DNA of 64,000 nucleotides, from the NCBI RefSeq assembly GCF_000612805.1, contig NZ_HG964410.1, positions 124,001 to 188,000 on the forward strand. The letters run 5' to 3'. Shown here one piece after another: positions 17,632 through 25,991 of the stretch. The position numbers and the translations under genes were made by a program. Every line of letters begins with the position of its first letter. Positions within the stretch are counted from its first letter, which is position 1. Source of the stretch: Bacillus ndiopicus. Its GTDB lineage: Bacteria > Bacillota > Bacilli > Bacillales_A > Planococcaceae. The notes under the pieces were generated by a model. That model searched no databases, was not told where the DNA came from, and was given only the letters and a program-made list of their open reading frames with translations.

Positions 17632-17695
17632 TCGACATCCGTAGAAAAAATGTTACAATATTCAAATAACATGAGCTGCTACATTAAATGTAGCA
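17632..17695 (+). promoter_or_regulatory. Second MFS promoter with a 19-bp palindrome
   Basis: TCGACA and TACAAT are 16 bases apart downstream of the attenuator. The palindrome TGCTACATTAAATGTAGCA (17677-17695) follows about 17 bases after the -10 box, a typical repressor position. The regulator is not identified. Confidence 0.5.
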
Positions 17696-17727
17696 AAGTA
17701 AATAGTGAAGTTTTGGAGGCAGTAAGT

Positions 17728-18900
17728 ATGGCAGCGTCATATGCACAACAACGATTTTGGATTTTAGTAGTCATTGTCTCCATTTCAGGATTTTCGCAAG
17801 GTATGCTATTGCCATTAATTGCGGTAATTTTTGAGCAGGATGGCATTGCTACAACATTGAATGGCTTAAATGCAACAGGCTTATACATAGGAACTTTATT
17901 AATTTCTCCTTTTATTGAACAGCCATTGCGTAAATTTGGCTACAAGCCAATTATTATGGCTGGGGGAGCACTTGTTTTTATTTCACTTGCTACATTTCCT
18001 TTGTGGAAAAATATACTATTTTGGTTTTTCCTACGACTGCTAATTGGTATTGGAGACCATGCCCTGCATTTTGCGACGCAAACATGGCTAACCGCTTCTA
18101 CACCACAGCATAAATTAGGGCGTAGCATGGCGATTTATGGCTTATTTTTTAGCCTTGGCTTTGCAGTAGGCCCGCTTTTTGTTCCGCTAATTAAATTTTC
18201 ACAGGCACTTCCATTCATTGTATCTTCTATACTTTGTTTAGTTGCTTGGTCGCTTGTGTTTTTTGTACACAACGAACATCCTGAAGTTTTACAAGGGGAC
18301 ACAAAGCAAACAAGTAGTATTACACGTTACAAGTTGGCCTTTCGGTATGCATGGGTAGCGTTTTTGCCTCCGTTAGTTTATGGCTTTTTAGAATCTTCTC
18401 TAAATGCAATTTTCCCAGTTTATGCATTACGAAAAGATTTTGAAGTAGCAATGGTATCAATTGTACTCGCAGCCTTTTCAATAGGTACAATTGTGCTACA
18501 GCTACCTTTAGGTATGCTTGGGGACAAAATTGGTCGTCGTAAAGTAATCTTAGGGGGACTGCTAGGAGGAGCCGCTTCATTTGCTATATGTAGCTTTGTT
18601 GAGCATTTGCCATGGGGCGTTGTTATCTTCTTTGCGCTTGCGGGTATGTGTGTTGGTACCATGTTTTCACTCGGTATCACATATATGACGGACTTAACGC
18701 CAAAGGAATTGCTACCGACAGGAAATTTACTATGTGGTATTTTCTTTAGTATTGGTAGCTTGAGTGGACCATTTTTGGGAGGAGCTTATTTACAATTAGT
18801 AAATAACATGAGCTTTCTATTGTTTGTAGCTACTATGCTTACAATCATATTTATCGTCATTTTATATTTCGGACGAAATTTGCAAATTAAGAAAGGATAG
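17728..18900 (+). CDS. MFS transporter, probable efflux
   Basis: A 390-residue protein with 12 predicted membrane helices from the ATG behind TTTTGGAGG; the longer frame upstream has no ribosome-binding site. Helix 1 ends GFSQGMLLPLIAVIFE, and the MFS signature appears in the second half as GMLGDKIGRRKVILGG. The first-half loop (EQPLRKFGYKPII) is degenerate. It lies four bases before a drug-type ABC exporter and behind a leader with attenuator-like hairpins, which suggests inducible export of a toxic compound. The substrate is unknown. Confidence 0.75.
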   Translation: MAASYAQQRFWILVVIVSISGFSQGMLLPLIAVIFEQDGIATTLNGLNATGLYIGTLLISPFIEQPLRKFGYKPIIMAGGALVFISLATFPLWKNILFWFFLRLLIGIGDHALHFATQTWLTASTPQHKLGRSMAIYGLFFSLGFAVGPLFVPLIKFSQALPFIVSSILCLVAWSLVFFVHNEHPEVLQGDTKQTSSITRYKLAFRYAWVAFLPPLVYGFLESSLNAIFPVYALRKDFEVAMVSIVLAAFSIGTIVLQLPLGMLGDKIGRRKVILGGLLGGAASFAICSFVEHLPWGVVIFFALAGMCVGTMFSLGITYMTDLTPKELLPTGNLLCGIFFSIGSLSGPFLGGAYLQLVNNMSFLLFVATMLTIIFIVILYFGRNLQIKKG

Positions 18901-18904
18901 GACA

Positions 18905-20620
18905 ATGCTAGGAAAATTTTTCTCTTATTACAGGCCACATAAACGTTTGTTTATGGTAGACTTTTCGAGCGCTATTATTGTTGCGATATTAGAGCTTTTT
19001 TTCCCGCTTGCGGTAAGTTGGTTTATTGATAAGCTGCTCCCGACAGGCGATTGGGGAATGATTGTAAAAATTAGTATACTATTGTTGCTCGTTTATATTT
19101 TAAGTACGATATTGAATTTTATCGTTAACTATTTAGGACATAAGCTTGGTATTAATATTGAAACCGATATGCGCCAAGAGCTATTTAATCATGTGCAAAG
19201 ACAGTCTTTCCGCTTCTTTGACAATACAAAAACAGGACATATAATGAGTCGCATTACGAATGACTTATTCGATATTGGTGAATTTGCGCATCATGGTCCT
19301 GAAGATTTCTTTATTGCAATCATGACGTTTATTGGAGCTTTTGCAATTATGTTCAACGTCAATCCGACATTAGCTTGGATTGCACTTATAATGGTTCCAT
19401 TTTTAACATGGCTCGTAACATATAGCAATATTAAAATGAACAATGCATGGAAAAAGATGTACGGCGAAATCGCAGATGTAAATGCACGTGTTGAGGATAG
19501 TGTTTCAGGTGTACGCGTTGTTAAATCGTTTACGAATGAAGATTTTGAGATGGCACGCTTCCGCAAACAAAATGGTTTATTCCGATCAGCAAAACTGTAC
19601 GCATATAAAGTAATGGCGGGTACACATTCCGGCATTTATATGATGACACGCCTATTAACACTAGTTGTCTTAGTTGTAGGCTCATGGCTTAGTTACACTG
19701 GCCAGTTATCACCTGGTGAATTAGTAAGCTTCGTTTTATATACAAATGTTTTAATTAAGCCAATCGATAAAATTAGCGCATTACTTGAGCTTTATCCGAA
19801 AGGGATGGCAGGCTTCAAGCGCTTCCGTGATTTAATTGATCAGGAGCCTGAGGTGTTGGACAAGCCAAATGCAGTTACAGTCCCGTTATTGTATGGAGAT
19901 ATCGAATTTAATCAAGTTAGCTTTAACTATGATCAATCCAAGCAAGTGCTAAAGAATATTTCGTTTTCATTAAATGCTGGTGAAACAATTGCTTTTGTAG
20001 GACCTAGTGGTGCTGGGAAAACAACGATTTGCTCATTAATTCCACGCTTTTATGATATAAGTGACGGTGCCATTACAATCGATGGAATTGATGTGCGCGA
20101 TATGACACAAAAATCACTGCGTGAACAAATTGGTATTGTACAGCAGGATGTATTTTTATTTACAGGAACTATTCGAGAAAATATTGAGTACGGTAAGCTT
20201 GGTGCTTCCTTCGAGGAAATAAAAGCTGCCGCTGAGCGCGCACATTTGAAGGAATTTATTGCAGATTTACCAGATGGCTATGAAACACAGATTGGGGAGC
20301 GCGGCTTGAAATTATCAGGAGGACAAAAACAGCGTCTAGCCATTGCACGTATGTTCCTGAAAAATCCACCAATTTTAATTTTAGATGAAGCGACATCTGC
20401 TCTAGATACAGAAACAGAGATGATTATTCAAGAGTCTTTAGCAGAGTTAGCTGAAAACCGTACAACACTCGTTATTGCCCACCGCCTTGCAACAATCCGC
20501 AACGCTGATAAAGTGTTGGTTGTTACACAGAAAGGTATTGAGGAGCAAGGAACATATGATGAGCTTGTAGCAGCCGGTGGCGTTTTTGCTAACTTGCATC
20601 ATATTCAATTTAAAAAATAG
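18905..20620 (+). CDS. ABC exporter half-transporter (permease-ATPase fusion)
   Basis: A 571-residue protein: six membrane helices (about residues 15-310), then a nucleotide-binding domain with Walker A GPSGAGKTT near 363, Q-loop, signature LSGGQKQRLAIARM and Walker B ILILDEATSALD. This is the MsbA/LmrA/Sav1866 architecture, working as a homodimer to export hydrophobic drugs or lipids. It begins four bases after the MFS gene and must be co-transcribed. A strong terminator follows. Specificity cannot be read from the sequence. Confidence 0.88.
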   Translation: MLGKFFSYYRPHKRLFMVDFSSAIIVAILELFFPLAVSWFIDKLLPTGDWGMIVKISILLLLVYILSTILNFIVNYLGHKLGINIETDMRQELFNHVQRQSFRFFDNTKTGHIMSRITNDLFDIGEFAHHGPEDFFIAIMTFIGAFAIMFNVNPTLAWIALIMVPFLTWLVTYSNIKMNNAWKKMYGEIADVNARVEDSVSGVRVVKSFTNEDFEMARFRKQNGLFRSAKLYAYKVMAGTHSGIYMMTRLLTLVVLVVGSWLSYTGQLSPGELVSFVLYTNVLIKPIDKISALLELYPKGMAGFKRFRDLIDQEPEVLDKPNAVTVPLLYGDIEFNQVSFNYDQSKQVLKNISFSLNAGETIAFVGPSGAGKTTICSLIPRFYDISDGAITIDGIDVRDMTQKSLREQIGIVQQDVFLFTGTIRENIEYGKLGASFEEIKAAAERAHLKEFIADLPDGYETQIGERGLKLSGGQKQRLAIARMFLKNPPILILDEATSALDTETEMIIQESLAELAENRTTLVIAHRLATIRNADKVLVVTQKGIEEQGTYDELVAAGGVFANLHHIQFKK

Positions 20621-20640
20621 AGTGACAGGTACAAAAAATC

Positions 20641-20680
20641 AATACTAACATTCATCTAAATAGATGAGTGTTAGTATTTT
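20641..20680 (+). terminator. Terminator of the MFS/ABC operon
   Basis: An 18-bp stem (AATACTAACATTCATCTA arm with one G-U pair) followed by TTTTTATTT, 20 bases after the stop. Confidence 0.85.
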
Positions 20681-21118
20681 TTATTTAGCTAAGTGGGTCT
20701 TGTAAAGTGCTATTATACTTTTTCACGAGGATGAAAAAGCAGGCTAAACTTTAAATGGTTGAAAACACAAAGTTTACGACGTTTTTTTAATTTCATAATG
20801 AATAAATAAAGTTGAATTTTCTGTTGTGTCAAAGGTAATTTTGAGGCAATCCTTGATAACTGATATCACAGAGTGTGAGTAAGCTTGGAGAAATTTGGGT
20901 GAAATTACTTTGAAGTATAACTGATTGAAAATGATAGGTATATAGAATTATTTTTGAAAACATACTAGATAGTATAACCTATGCAAATTATAATAAAATT
21001 ACATACTATAGTATTTTTATACGTCGTTATTCTAGTATAATATAACGATTTTTCTTACCTATGCTATAGGATTAAATTTTTATATTTCAAAGAATGAGAC
21101 GTTTAAGGGGTGCTTGTA
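20681..21118. other. Intergenic region before the chemoreceptor gene
   Basis: No gene is seen. The AT-rich second half has a TATAAT-containing stretch near 21037 that may serve as the -10 box. An AAACTTT/AAAGTTT hairpin lies near 20740-20790. No convincing riboswitch consensus or sigma-D promoter was found. Confidence 0.3.
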
Positions 21119-22867
21119 TTGGAAAAATGGTTGAAGAAACGAAGCTTGATTTTCGGAATTTCTATTGTGTTATCCGTTTTATTTGTTGTTATTATCAGCG
21201 TACTATCAACTGTAATGTACAAAGCAGCAGTCGGTGAAGTTTACGAGAAATTTATAAATGTAGGCGACAAACTGAGAGATGTGGCACAAGCGGATTTAAC
21301 CGAAATAGAGAAAATAGCACCAATGATGGCAGCAGGGCAAGAGCTTCCTTCAGAGGCAATGAGCAAAATGAAAAAGGTTTTAAGTGGGACGACGGATGAT
21401 TATCTTGTAGCAAATGCTTATTATTTACTGCCGACTTTTCGAACAGAGGGCGGAAAAAATTATTTTCGATACTTGCAGGGTAGTGAATCATTGGAAAGCA
21501 TGGGCATGGATGCAGGGGTTGAATATGAAAATCAAGGTAGCTTCAGCGAGGTATATGCACAAGCACTAGAAGGAAAATCAGGATTAACCGAGGCATTCGA
21601 AGATGAATTTAGCACATGGTTAACTTACCTTTCTCCTTTAACAAATGATAACGGCGAAATTATTGCAGTATATGGGATTGATTATGATTATGGAATTGTA
21701 AAAAAGCGATTAACAGCATTAATTTGGAAAGCTGTGGTTATTAGTGTTGCGGCAATTGCTATTATTATTTTATCTATTTGGTTTTTATTGAAGAGGGCGT
21801 TGAAGCCTCTTCAAATAATGGCTGAAAAGGCAAAGCTGGCAGCAGTTGGCGATTTGACGGTTAGTGTGCCGATAGTGGATGAAAATGAGATTGGACAAGC
21901 AAGTTTAGCATTTAATACGATGATAGATAATTTAAGGCAATTAGCTGTACAAATTAATCAAACATCTAGTGAAGTAGCGAATTCATCTAGCCATTTAAAA
22001 GAAACAGCAAATCAAACAAAAGCGGCTACCCATGAAATTACACATTCCATCTCCCAAGTGGCTACAAGCTCAGAAACTCAGTTAATAAGTTCTGGTGAAT
22101 CTCAACGTGCAATGGCAGAAATGGCAGTAGGAATTCAAAGAATTGCTGAATCTACAACAATTGTTTCTGATCTTGCATCAGAAACAACAAACCTTGCGAG
22201 TGATGGCGTAGACGCAATACATTTGACAGTGAAGCAAATGGGAATGATAGAAGAGCGAGTAAATGCTGCTACATATGAGATGCAGGCATTAAATGACTCC
22301 AGTAGCCGAATTAGCAATATTCTTTCACATATTGCTAATATTGCAAATCAGACAAATTTACTTGCATTGAATGCTTCTATAGAGGCAGCAAGAGCAGGTG
22401 AGCATGGCAAAGGCTTTGCAGTAGTTGCACAGGAGATTCGTGAACTAGCAGAGCGTTCAAAAGCATCTTCCGAAGAGGTATATACAATTTTATCAGAAAT
22501 TAGCACTCGTTCTGAATCTGTTACAGCCTCTTTAAATGCGTCAGCACAAGAAGCGCAAATGGGAACGCAGCTTGTCAATAAATCAGGTGAATCCTTCCAA
22601 ACTATTTTAAAATCTGTACAGGAAGTATCCAGCCAAGTGCAAGAAGTATCGGCAGCGGCTGAACAAATGTCAGCAGGAAGTGAGGAAATTGCAGCATCGC
22701 TTGAAGAATTAGAACGCAATTCTCAAATAACTGCAAGTAACTCCCAGCAAGTTGCAGCAGCTTCTGAGGAGCAGCTCGCCTCAATGGAAGAGGTTGCAGG
22801 TGCTTCTCAGCAGCTAAATACATTAGCAACTGATTTAAGCTCAGCTGTGGCACGCTTTAAAATATAA
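21119..22867 (+). CDS. Methyl-accepting chemotaxis protein with Cache-type sensor
   Basis: About 582 residues. TM1 is near 8-33, an extracytoplasmic double-Cache-like domain spans about 34-198, TM2 is near 200-224, then a HAMP domain and the long helical signalling domain. The conserved hairpin tip reads [19 protein letters not shown] followed by [23 protein letters not shown]. It senses an unknown ligand and signals to CheA/CheW. The start is taken as TTG (LEKWLKKRS), 8 bases after AAGGGG; a GTG three codons earlier overlaps that site. It is a single gene with its own terminator; chemoreceptors are often unlinked to che operons. Confidence 0.88.
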   Translation: MEKWLKKRSLIFGISIVLSVLFVVIISVLSTVMYKAAVGEVYEKFINVGDKLRDVAQADLTEIEKIAPMMAAGQELPSEAMSKMKKVLSGTTDDYLVANAYYLLPTFRTEGGKNYFRYLQGSESLESMGMDAGVEYENQGSFSEVYAQALEGKSGLTEAFEDEFSTWLTYLSPLTNDNGEIIAVYGIDYDYGIVKKRLTALIWKAVVISVAAIAIIILSIWFLLKRALKPLQIMAEKAKLAAVGDLTVSVPIVDENEIGQASLAFNTMIDNLRQLAVQINQTSSEVANSSSHLKETANQTKAATHEITHSISQVATSSETQLISSGESQRAMAEMAVGIQRIAESTTIVSDLASETTNLASDGVDAIHLTVKQMGMIEERVNAATYEMQALNDSSSRISNILSHIANIANQTNLLALNASIEAARAGEHGKGFAVVAQEIRELAERSKASSEEVYTILSEISTRSESVTASLNASAQEAQMGTQLVNKSGESFQTILKSVQEVSSQVQEVSAAAEQMSAGSEEIAASLEELERNSQITASNSQQVAAASEEQLASMEEVAGASQQLNTLATDLSSAVARFKI

Positions 22868-22873
22868 TGAATA

Positions 22874-22917
22874 AAGAAGCTAAGATAAATTTAATGTAAA
22901 TTTGTCTTAGCTTCTTT
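22874..22917 (+). terminator. Chemoreceptor terminator
   Basis: A long stem (AAGAAGCTAAGA arm) with a T-rich tail, seven bases after the stop codon. Confidence 0.85.
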
Positions 22918-22936
22918 TATAAGTCTAAAGTAATAT

Positions 22937-23043
22937 TTCGCCCAATTAGTAAGGGAATTCGCCCATTAACGGGATAGATTCGCCCGATTCACAGTAAAAT
23001 TCGCCCGAAAATGGCTTTGATTTGCCCATAAACATAAAGGGGA
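22937..23043. repeat. Array of five 21-bp units with a conserved heptamer
   Basis: TTCGCCC begins at 22937, 22958, 22979 and 23000, and TTTGCCC at 23021: five units at exactly 21-bp spacing. The 14 bases between heptamers are not conserved. On the minus strand the reading frame stays open for 27 codons with a repeating GE(F/S) motif (22946-23029), but it has no ribosome-binding site. 21 bp is two helical turns, so the heptamers share one face of the DNA. Confidence 0.85.
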
Positions 23044-23355
23044 GTAAAATCATCCTTTTTAAATGAATTTCTCACGTTTATTAAGGTTTTTATCTGCGCT
23101 GTGTTGTTTCGTATTTATTGTGAAATGGTTAAATTTGGTTTTAATTAATAGAAGGAGATGGTAGTAGAATTTACATGGCAGCAACTGGTAGGTCAAGCTC
23201 CTATCAATTTTGATTTTACATAGATACAAAACAATATAGTTACACATAATTTTAAGTAAGAATGTCTTTTATCTTTTGTGTGAAAGAAAGAGAACCCCCA
23301 TAATGGTAACTATATAATGCAGTTAATAATTTAAAAAATATAGGAGGTATTCCAT
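23044..23355. other. Intergenic region before the SDR gene
   Basis: No gene supported. A 21-codon frame after AGAAGGAG near 23159 has its ATG directly on the ribosome-binding site and no homology I recognise. AT-rich; promoter elements for the SDR gene are not clear. Confidence 0.3.
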
Positions 23356-24150
23356 ATGTTTCTGAATTTACAAGGGAAAACGGCACTAGTTACAGGTTCT
23401 ACGGCAGGGATTGGTAAAGCAATTGCGAAGTCATTGGTAGGAGAAGGCGTTACTGTCATTATAAATGGTCGTCACGAAGAAAAGGTTAATCAAACAATTC
23501 AAGAAATTCAAGAACAATATCCAGAGGCTAATCTTCAGTCATCGGTATCTGATTTAGGAACAGAACAAGGATGTCAGAAGGTAACAGAGGAATACCCGGA
23601 AATAGATATTCTTATTAATAACTTAGGAATTTTTGAGCCAAAGGAATATTTTGATATCTCCGATGAGGAGTGGCTTAAGATGTTTGAGGTCAACATCATG
23701 AGTGGTGTTCGACTTACGCGCTGGTATTTAAATAAAATGATTGAAAAAAAGCAAGGAAGGGTTATTTTTATTGCTAGTGAAGCAGCTATAATGCCTTCTC
23801 AAGAAATGGCTCATTATAGCGCAACTAAGACGATGCAGCTTTCGCTTTCACGTAGTTTAGCTGAGCTAACGAAAGGAACAAGTGTAACCGTCAACACAAT
23901 TATGCCAGGTTCTACTTTAACAGAGGGTGTAGAAACGATGTTAAATAGCCTTTACCCTAATGAGAATCTGACTATGGAAGAAGCTGAAATAAGATTTATG
24001 AAAGAAAATCGCCCAACCTCTATCATTCAAAGGCTTATTCGACCAGAAGAAATTGCAAATTTTGTTACGTTTTTAAGCAGCCCCCTTTCATCAGCTATTA
24101 ATGGTTCTGCTTTAAGAATTGACGGAGGATTGGTGCGTAGCGTGTTTTAA
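23356..24150 (+). CDS. Short-chain dehydrogenase/reductase
   Basis: A 264-residue classical SDR: cofactor motif TGSTAGIGKA near the N-terminus, NNLG near residue 92, catalytic serine in VIFIASEAA, and YSATK for the Tyr/Lys pair. The C-terminus (INGSALRIDGGLVRSVF) is the usual SDR ending. It reduces or oxidises an alcohol/carbonyl with NAD(P). The start has ATAGGAGG ahead of the ATG. An HxlR regulator follows about 175 bases downstream on the same strand and may control it. The substrate is unknown. Confidence 0.85.
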   Translation: MFLNLQGKTALVTGSTAGIGKAIAKSLVGEGVTVIINGRHEEKVNQTIQEIQEQYPEANLQSSVSDLGTEQGCQKVTEEYPEIDILINNLGIFEPKEYFDISDEEWLKMFEVNIMSGVRLTRWYLNKMIEKKQGRVIFIASEAAIMPSQEMAHYSATKTMQLSLSRSLAELTKGTSVTVNTIMPGSTLTEGVETMLNSLYPNENLTMEEAEIRFMKENRPTSIIQRLIRPEEIANFVTFLSSPLSSAINGSALRIDGGLVRSVF

Positions 24151-24325
24151 CAAAAATCAAGGCAGAGGTATCATGGGACACATTAACTTCAAAGATTTGT
24201 CGTTAAGAGTCGAAGTGCTTATAATTGCCATCTTTGATTTTTTTAAAAGAGTATGATAATATTCATACATGCTTAAAAGACCATAGAGTACTTTTAGTTA
24301 CTATTGAATATAACAGGGGGTTACT

Positions 24326-24709
24326 ATGCAAAAAGTATATAATATAGCAGTTGAAGCTACGCTTGAAGTTATTGGTGGTAAATGGAAACCAGTTATTCTT
24401 TGTCATTTAAACCATCATGGCAAAATCCGAACAAATGAATTTCGACGTTTGATTCCAGGGATTTCGCAAAAAATGCTCACAAGCCAATTAAGAGAGCTAG
24501 AACAAGATGGATTAATTGATCGAAAGGTCTTTAATCAAGTACCGCCAAAAGTTGAATATTCATTAACTTCCTATGGACAAGGAATGGAACCGATTCTAAG
24601 TATGCTTTGCTCATGGGGTGAAAAGCATATTGAATTATTGCAAGATAAAGGTGAAGCTGTGCTTTTAAGAAAAAATGATGAAGATATCTCAATTCAACAT
24701 ACATCGTAA
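24326..24709 (+). CDS. HxlR family transcriptional regulator
   Basis: A 127-residue winged-helix protein of the HxlR/YodB family: GGKWKPVILCHL, then FRRLIPGISQKMLTSQLRELEQDGLIDR and YSLTSYG. Family members often sense reactive carbonyls or quinones through an N-terminal cysteine just before the helix. Here that cysteine is absent, and the only candidate in the area is C28 in ILCHL. It lies between an SDR and a convergent aldo/keto reductase, which suggests control of carbonyl detoxification. Target sites were not identified. Confidence 0.8.
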   Translation: MQKVYNIAVEATLEVIGGKWKPVILCHLNHHGKIRTNEFRRLIPGISQKMLTSQLRELEQDGLIDRKVFNQVPPKVEYSLTSYGQGMEPILSMLCSWGEKHIELLQDKGEAVLLRKNDEDISIQHTS

Positions 24710-24714
24710 TAATA

Positions 24715-24755
24715 AGAAAAAAGAGGCTGTTGCACCAAAGCAGCCTCTTTTTCTT
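24715..24755. terminator. Bidirectional terminator
   Basis: A stem with the arm AAAAGAGGCTG and T-runs on both strands separates the convergent HxlR and aldo/keto reductase genes. Confidence 0.85.
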
Positions 24756-24763
24756 GTTAATTT

Positions 24764-25609
24764 TTATAGTACAAAGTCAAACTCGTCTGGGTTAGGTCCA
24801 ACTCGTTGTTCAAGATTCATTGCATTGATGATAGCCATTTCTTCATCTGTTAAGCTGAAGTCGAAGATATCAGCGTTTTGCACCATACGCTCTTTACGTA
24901 CAGATTTTGGGATAGTGATAACTCCGTTTTGTACATCCCAGCGTAAAATAACTTGAGCAGTTGATTTGCCATATTTCGTTGCTATTTTTGAAATAGTTTC
25001 GTCTTCAAGGAGTCCACCTTGCATTAAAGGTGCCCAAGCTTCAAGCTGAATTTGGTGTTGCTCACAAAATGCACGAAGCTCAGCTTGTTGCAAGCGAGGG
25101 TGGAATTCCACTTGGTTTAAAACTGGTTTAATACGTGCAAATGATAATAAATTTTGTAAGTGCGAAACATTAAAGTTACACACCCCAATTGCTTTGATTT
25201 TTCCTTGTTCGTATAGGTCTTCAAGTGCTTTCCAAGATTCAGCATATTTATCTTTACCAGGCCAGTGAATAAGATAAAGATCTAAATAATCTAGCCCTAG
25301 TTTTGCTAAGCTCTCATCATATGCAGCAATAGTTTCTTCATAGCTTAATCCAGCGTTCCACACTTTTGATGTAATAAACAGGTCTTCGCGTTGTAAACCA
25401 GTAGATGCTAGCGCCTGTTTAATGCCTTCCCCAACACCTGCTTCATTGCCATAAATAGCAGCAGTATCAATGCTGCGATACCCAACTTCAATAGCATTTT
25501 TAACGATATCGGCTGTTGCATCATTCTCTACTTGGAAAACACCTAATCCCATACCTGGCATTTGTAGACCGTTATTTAATGTAATTGTATCTTGTAAATG
25601 ATTAATCAT
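24764..25609 (-). CDS. Aldo/keto reductase (YvgN/glyoxal reductase-like)
   Basis: A 281-residue AKR with the full catalytic tetrad D48-Y53-K82-H115 (in SIDTAAIYGNE, ITSKVWN and LYLIHWPG) and the C-terminal cofactor motif IPKSVRKERMVQN. The closest group is AKR5, such as B. subtilis YvgN, which uses NADPH to reduce glyoxal, methylglyoxal and related aldehydes. The start follows TTGGAGG. It is convergent with the HxlR gene, so this may be an aldehyde-stress neighbourhood. 2,5-diketogluconate reductase annotation is also common for the family. Confidence 0.88.
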   Translation of the reverse strand: MINHLQDTITLNNGLQMPGMGLGVFQVENDATADIVKNAIEVGYRSIDTAAIYGNEAGVGEGIKQALASTGLQREDLFITSKVWNAGLSYEETIAAYDESLAKLGLDYLDLYLIHWPGKDKYAESWKALEDLYEQGKIKAIGVCNFNVSHLQNLLSFARIKPVLNQVEFHPRLQQAELRAFCEQHQIQLEAWAPLMQGGLLEDETISKIATKYGKSTAQVILRWDVQNGVITIPKSVRKERMVQNADIFDFSLTDEEMAIINAMNLEQRVGPNPDEFDFVL

Positions 25610-25991
25610 TTTTATTCCTCCAATTTATATGATTTCTTGTTTGCTCTTTTATTATGATGCCCTTACTAAGTTAAAAAAAGTACGCACTTTTTCGTTTCAT
25701 AGAAACATAAAGGTAACTTTTGTGGATTGACAATGGTTAGGAAGAGAAATTTATTTTGATTAAATCTTTTTTTGAATGGAAAATAGTATTTGCTAGCTAT
25801 AATTTCTTCCAATACGGGAGGGTAAAATGGAGCAATAATTGAAGCTTTACATTTATAATGAAAAATGAAACACTACTTGAGATGATTATCAAATATATAA
25901 GGCAAACATGATTAATTTCATTATGGGTATTCTTTTTAATAAATGTTTCCTGTTTTGCGGTAAACTCTTTTAATGCTAGGAGGTTTTAAAC
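25610..25991. other. Divergent promoter region between aldo/keto reductase and nagZ
   Basis: No gene is seen. It must hold divergent promoters. A short inverted element around AAAAAGTACGCACTTTTT (about 25677-25692) sits on the reductase side and could be a regulator site. The rest is AT-rich without strong hairpins. Confidence 0.3.

Noticed and set aside
20681..21118. Cyclic-di-GMP riboswitch upstream of the chemoreceptor
   Set aside because: Hairpins exist but the conserved aptamer bases are not there; called only as intergenic DNA.
22946..23029. 27-codon minus-strand frame across the TTCGCCC array
   Set aside because: No ribosome-binding site is seen, and the frame is open because the 21-bp period equals seven codons; treated as part of the repeat.
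22937..23043. CRISPR array
   Set aside because: Repeat is 7 bp and spacers are 14 bp, far below CRISPR sizes, and no cas genes are present.
23159..23224. A 21-codon frame after AGAAGGAG
   Set aside because: The ATG directly abuts the ribosome-binding site and nothing about the peptide is recognisable.
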